Shown here: positions 60,878 through 64,000 of the stretch, in pieces
Layout: each line of letters starts with the position of its first letter
How positions within the stretch are numbered: position 1 is the first letter of the stretch
NCBI GenBank assembly: GCA_040266995.1
Contig: JAWRHV010000022.1
Coordinates: 70,961 to 134,960, forward strand
DNA: 64,000 nucleotides
Source of the DNA: UBA4312 sp040266995
GTDB taxonomy: Bacteria > Bacillota_I > Bacilli_A > Erysipelotrichales > Erysipelotrichaceae
Direction of reading: 5' to 3'
Program-made: the position numbers and the translations under genes
Notes under the pieces: model-generated
What the model was told of the DNA's origin: nothing
What the model saw: only the letters and a program-made list of their open reading frames with translations
The model's database searches: none

Positions 60878-61359
60878 AGGCTCTGCTCCTTTTGTTTATT
60901 CTTGACTTTATCCTTAGAAACAGAGTTCTTTGCCATCTCTTTGAACTTTTCAATATTCTTATGAATGGATTCCTTTCTTTCCATTTTCTTTTCTGATTCG
61001 GAAAGAGCGTGCTTAAAGGCTTTGTCCATAACTTTCATATCTTTTGCCTGAAAGAATACAGAATATTTTCCGCTTTCTTTATCTTTCATCACTGAAAATT
61101 TAACACCGTATCTGTTCAGTTCTTTTTTCAGTTCCTTAAGCTCTGCCTCTTCTACCGGAATTTCTTCAAGCTGACCTTTCTTTACCATATCTTTGAGCTT
61201 TACTTCATTTCCATTAGCATTAACCAGCTTTTCAAGTCCACCAAGTTTTTCTGCTTCTTTCATCAGTTTCTTTAACAAGTTCAAAATTAGCTTTCCTGTT
61301 ACTTTAGCAGCTCTTACTTCCATATTCAGCGTTTTTCTTGCTATCTCTTCATTGATCAA
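60874..61359 (-). CDS. PcfB-family (DUF3801) conjugation protein
   Basis: 161 residues: MINEEIARKTLNMEVRAAKV, RYGVKFSVMKDKESGKYSVF, ADMKVMDKAFKHALSESEK-like stretch and a Lys-rich tail. Overlaps both neighbours by 4 bases. PcfB proteins act with the VirD4 coupling protein in handling transfer substrates. Confidence 0.87.
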   Translation of the reverse strand: MINEEIARKTLNMEVRAAKVTGKLILNLLKKLMKEAEKLGGLEKLVNANGNEVKLKDMVKKGQLEEIPVEEAELKELKKELNRYGVKFSVMKDKESGKYSVFFQAKDMKVMDKAFKHALSESEKKMERKESIHKNIEKFKEMAKNSVSKDKVKNKQKEQSL

Positions 61360-62207
61360 CTTCTCTCACCTCCATTCAGCAATCTCTCTTTATTACGAGC
61401 CAGCTTATCCTTTTGAATAGTCTTTCTAAAATCTTCTCCTACAACCATCACAGGAATACACATCTCTATAATTCGTGAATAAATCCTTTGGTATTCCACA
61501 CTTTCTGTGCAATTTAGAATTGTGTCATAGGAAAGATTGGTAGTAAAAATAGTCGGTTTCTGTTTTAAGTACCTGTTGTTGACAATGTTATATACCTGCT
61601 CTTTAGCATAGCTTGTATCTCTTTCAATTCCTAAATCATCCAAGATAAGAACAGAAGTATTTACAAGAGATTCAATATATGCGTTTTTATCAAGGTCAAA
61701 TCCACCTTTTTGTAATTCGTTGATTATCTGTGCAAAATTTCTTATCTTAACTCCTATCTGATATTGTTCAATTAGAGCATTGGCGATAGAACAAGCAAGG
61801 TATGTCTTGCCGCTTCCTACCGAACCGTAGAATAGAAGTCCAATATTTTCCTTTTTCATCTGCTCATAATCTTTTACAAAGTTTTTTGCAATAATAAGGC
61901 TTTGATTTTCTTCTCCCTGATAATTTTTAAAGGTATATGACCACTGAATAATCGAGTTAAAGCAGCTACTCTTTAATCGTTCAATCTCCATCTGCTTTTG
62001 TCTTTCTTTTTCTCTTACTTCTCTATCTCTATCGCACTTGCAAGAAGTTCTAAAGAGCATCTTGTTTCCAAAAAACTCCATCACTTTTCCATCTTTTCGT
62101 TCATGGCAGACTTTGCAATAGGCGTGTCCGTCCTTGATATATTCTTTTTCAGGATCGTAGGCATACTCTACATCCTCTATCATTACTTTTTCCAATTCTT
62201 TCATCAT
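61356..62207 (-). CDS. DnaC/IstB-like AAA+ ATPase
   Basis: 283 residues. N-terminal zinc-binding CKVCHERKDGK and CKCDRDREVREKER, then Walker A GLLFYGSVGSGKTYLACSIA, Walker B VLILDDLGIE and sensor I FTTNLSYDTIL. Helicase loader type; together with the RepA-like gene it probably drives replication of the excised element. ATGA overlaps on both sides. Confidence 0.9.
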   Translation of the reverse strand: MMKELEKVMIEDVEYAYDPEKEYIKDGHAYCKVCHERKDGKVMEFFGNKMLFRTSCKCDRDREVREKERQKQMEIERLKSSCFNSIIQWSYTFKNYQGEENQSLIIAKNFVKDYEQMKKENIGLLFYGSVGSGKTYLACSIANALIEQYQIGVKIRNFAQIINELQKGGFDLDKNAYIESLVNTSVLILDDLGIERDTSYAKEQVYNIVNNRYLKQKPTIFTTNLSYDTILNCTESVEYQRIYSRIIEMCIPVMVVGEDFRKTIQKDKLARNKERLLNGGERS

Positions 62208-62983
62208 AGGTGTTCTCCTTTATCATATTCTTCCCATGTCGGGATATTTGATGTTTTTACTTCTTTTCCTCTCCCATGATCTTTATAGAACCAAGAAAGG
62301 ATTGTTGCCTTATGGTCTTTATAGGTCTTTCCGGTGCTTTTGATATATGCCGACAAGCGTTCAATGTAATTTTCAAGTTGTGAGTTCATTATGATTTGTA
62401 AGTCTGATATATCTTCAGGCGTTAAAAATACATTTTGAAATGTTCCAAATCCGTTTTCACTAAAACTATATTCTCTCTTACTATACTTACTCTTATTATT
62501 CTCTATATAGTTACAGTCAAGATTTTTAACTTCCTGAAGTTCATTTTCTTTACTTCTGAGGTCAATATCTTTTACTTCTGAAGTAAAATTTTTTAACTTC
62601 TGTAAGTCATTTTCTTTTACCTGAAATACGCTCATAAAATCTTTGACATAAATGATATTCGGTTTGCCAAGTCCAAGTCTTACCCGTTCAATCAATCCGA
62701 TTCCTTTTTTACTATCTAACTCATCTAATGTTTTTATGGCAGTCGGCTTTGAGATATTTCTTCTTTTCATAATTTCTTCAACTGTGAAATAGATAAATAC
62801 CCTGCCTTCCTTGTCTATCCAGTTATTCTTAAAAGACATTCCTGTCCGTTTAAGAAGCATGGAATATAATATAATTGCTTCTGCCGACAATCCCTTAAAT
62901 TCTTCTCCATCAACCAATATCTCCGGAACTTTTAAGAAATTAAATCTTTCAGCTTCTCTGTTATAGAAATAGTCAAAGTCCAT
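62204..62983 (-). CDS. Replication initiator RepA_N-like protein
   Basis: 259 residues, AGGAGGGAGG upstream. Replication initiator A N-terminal domain: DYFYNREAERFNFLKVPEIL, LSAEAIILYSMLLKRTGMSF, KRRNISKPTAIKTLDELDSK winged helix. The C-terminal part DLQIIMNSQLENYIERLSAY resembles DnaD-like ends. First gene of the minus-strand transfer/replication operon. Confidence 0.88.
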   Translation of the reverse strand: MDFDYFYNREAERFNFLKVPEILVDGEEFKGLSAEAIILYSMLLKRTGMSFKNNWIDKEGRVFIYFTVEEIMKRRNISKPTAIKTLDELDSKKGIGLIERVRLGLGKPNIIYVKDFMSVFQVKENDLQKLKNFTSEVKDIDLRSKENELQEVKNLDCNYIENNKSKYSKREYSFSENGFGTFQNVFLTPEDISDLQIIMNSQLENYIERLSAYIKSTGKTYKDHKATILSWFYKDHGRGKEVKTSNIPTWEEYDKGEHL

Positions 62984-63019
62984 ACAGGATCACCTCCCTC
63001 CTTAAAAATTTGCAAAGAA

Positions 63020-63048
63020 AAAGACGATAGTTTTTTTCTATCGTCTTT
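63020..63048 (-). terminator. Terminator between CD1845-like and RepA-like genes
   Basis: Perfect 11-base arms AAAGACGATAG and CTATCGTCTTT with a 7-base loop, followed on the minus strand by TTTCTTTG. Confidence 0.75.
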
Positions 63049-63071
63049 GGTAACCATTTTTATAAAATTTT

Positions 63072-63353
63072 TTAGATTGATTTTATTGCTTCATTGATAC
63101 CTTTAAGAAAGGCTATAACTGTTGCCCCGACCATAGGTATTCCATAAGGACTTAACAAAAATCCTAATACCAATGCCTCAATACCAAATGATATATCTTT
63201 TTGCATAAATGATCCTATTGCAGCAACGATACACATCAGCATCAAGAAATATAGAATAGTTGTTCCTATACCAAGTATAAATGTCAGAAATGCAGTGAGG
63301 ATACTTAACACTAAGCTAATTGGAAATAAGATTATTTTTAATATCCATCTCAT
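63072..63353 (-). CDS. CD1845-family membrane protein
   Basis: 93 residues, three membrane segments: MRWILKIILFPISLVLSILT, TTILYFLMLMCIVAAIGSF and GFLLSPYGIPMVGATVIAF. Matches the small CD1845 family of CTn5/Tn1549-like elements. Function in transfer unknown. Confidence 0.85.
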   Translation of the reverse strand: MRWILKIILFPISLVLSILTAFLTFILGIGTTILYFLMLMCIVAAIGSFMQKDISFGIEALVLGFLLSPYGIPMVGATVIAFLKGINEAIKSI

Positions 63354-63371
63354 AAATACCCTCCATTTCTA

Positions 63372-64000
63372 TTAAATCATCTTAAAATGCCTTAACGCAT
63401 CCATGATAGCTTCTTCTTTCTCAGGTGTACATTGTGGAATAACTTGTTTTTCTTTTTTTGACTTATTATAATTTTCTCTCAACTCTATTCCACATTTCTT
63501 TTTAATCTGGGCAATATAGAGTGCTGAAACTTTCAAACCAAATTTTTCTAATATATATTCCTTAATCTGAGCATAAGTAGCTTTGCTCTCCGCACTTGTC
63601 AAATCAAGTTCATCCAGCTCTACTTCAACACTTATATGCTTATCGACATTAAGTTTGGACAATAATGCTACCGTCTCGACGGTATTACCCGTTTCCCACA
63701 AGAGTTCCTTGATCTCCTGGCCATCACGATAAACAGGAAAATTGAACTCTATGGATTTCAAAGGTTGGTCTGCTTCGTCGTGGGGATAAATCTGAATTTC
63801 TTTGATGAGATAAGATATGATAGCTTTTCTTTCTTCGTCACTTATTATAGCATACAGTTCCCCGAAATTCTGCATGATCTTGAAAAGGTTCTCCAAAGAG
63901 ATTGCCTCGGTTTCAACTGCAGCCCGTCTTAATCTTGCATCTTCGATCCGCGTTTCCAGATCGACAATGACCTCGTATAGACCGTCAAGGCGCAATGTCA
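63372..64000 (-). CDS. Large serine recombinase, C-terminal part (runs off right edge)
   Basis: Open at the right edge; about 209 codons visible. SLENLFKIMQNFGELYAIIS, ISYLIKEIQIYP and KSIEFNFPVYRDGQ are the zinc-ribbon/coiled-coil end of a large serine recombinase, followed by GNTVETVALLSKLNVDKHIS and a tail DLTSAESKATYAQIKEYILE to HFKMI. The tail resembles the end of RlmD-type methyltransferases and may be an acquired module. The catalytic Ser domain lies beyond the window. Confidence 0.82.
   Translation of the reverse strand, partial: TLRLDGLYEVIVDLETRIEDARLRRAAVETEAISLENLFKIMQNFGELYAIISDEERKAIISYLIKEIQIYPHDEADQPLKSIEFNFPVYRDGQEIKELLWETGNTVETVALLSKLNVDKHISVEVELDELDLTSAESKATYAQIKEYILEKFGLKVSALYIAQIKKKCGIELRENYNKSKKEKQVIPQCTPEKEEAIMDALRHFKMI

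Overview
This window looks like accessory DNA from a low-to-mid-GC Bacillota, probably a gut or oral member of the Clostridia or Erysipelotrichia. The evidence is the strong AGGAGG-type ribosome binding sites, many ABC-2 exporters with two-component systems, Tn1549/CTn5-type conjugation genes, a BglG-controlled PTS operon and CPBP proteases. I cannot name the genus. There are no rRNA or tRNA genes and no CRISPR array. Almost every gene is an accessory, resistance, redox, regulatory or mobile-element gene, and remnants are common. By eye, the part right of about 43.6 kb is clearly more AT-rich than the part left of it.

Layout. 0-2.4 kb: an ABC half-exporter cut by the left edge, with a divergent TetR regulator. 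2.4-7.9 kb (minus): a lantibiotic-protection operon (LanF-type ATPase, two ABC-2 permeases, lipoprotein, LanR/LanK two-component pair, cysteine-rich KTR peptide). 8-17 kb: an ABM monooxygenase, a CPBP/CPBP/GH114 operon, a lincosamide-nucleotidyltransferase-like gene coupled to a chimeric HTH protein, a methyltransferase/membrane-protein operon and a CPBP remnant. 17.2-22.2 kb (minus): a GNAT enzyme, then a second peptide-resistance type ABC-2 transporter with its own two-component system and a promoter carrying four 11-bp tandem repeats. 22.5-27.1 kb (minus): a complete beta-glucoside PTS operon (bglG-type antiterminator, IIBC, GH1, IIA) with leader terminators. 27.1-36.6 kb: Fic, arginase-family, TfoX-like, AlbA_2, YoaP, GyrI and WYL genes, interrupted by an IS end, a BASS transporter pseudogene and three short remnants that share a VETV coding motif. 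36.7-42.5 kb: a redox operon (flavodoxin-like protein, three radical SAM paralogues, nitroreductase, Old Yellow Enzyme) with a divergent TetR gene broken by one amber codon. 42.6-43.6 kb: a decayed ISNCY-like element.

43.6-63.4 kb reads as a degraded Tn1549/CTn5-like integrative element. It carries a thiol-redox operon (HK-RR-TlpA-CXXC peptide-membrane ferredoxin), a broken IS110 with a possible bridge-RNA region, an oriT-like region with mobC and a relaxase, and a Hachiman-type defence operon (xre, AbiJ-like gene, hamA, hamB). An intact ISL3 copy, two small genes, a frameshifted VirD4, PcfB, DnaC-like, RepA-like and CD1845-like genes follow. The VirB4/VirB6/peptidoglycan-hydrolase block expected between VirD4 and the relaxase is absent. 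A serine recombinase runs off the right edge.

The most interesting points are the defence operon in the place of the missing type IV secretion genes, the recurring VETV junction sequence, the three-radical-SAM operon, and a pattern of single-base lesions (A-tract frameshifts, amber codons) in otherwise well-preserved genes.
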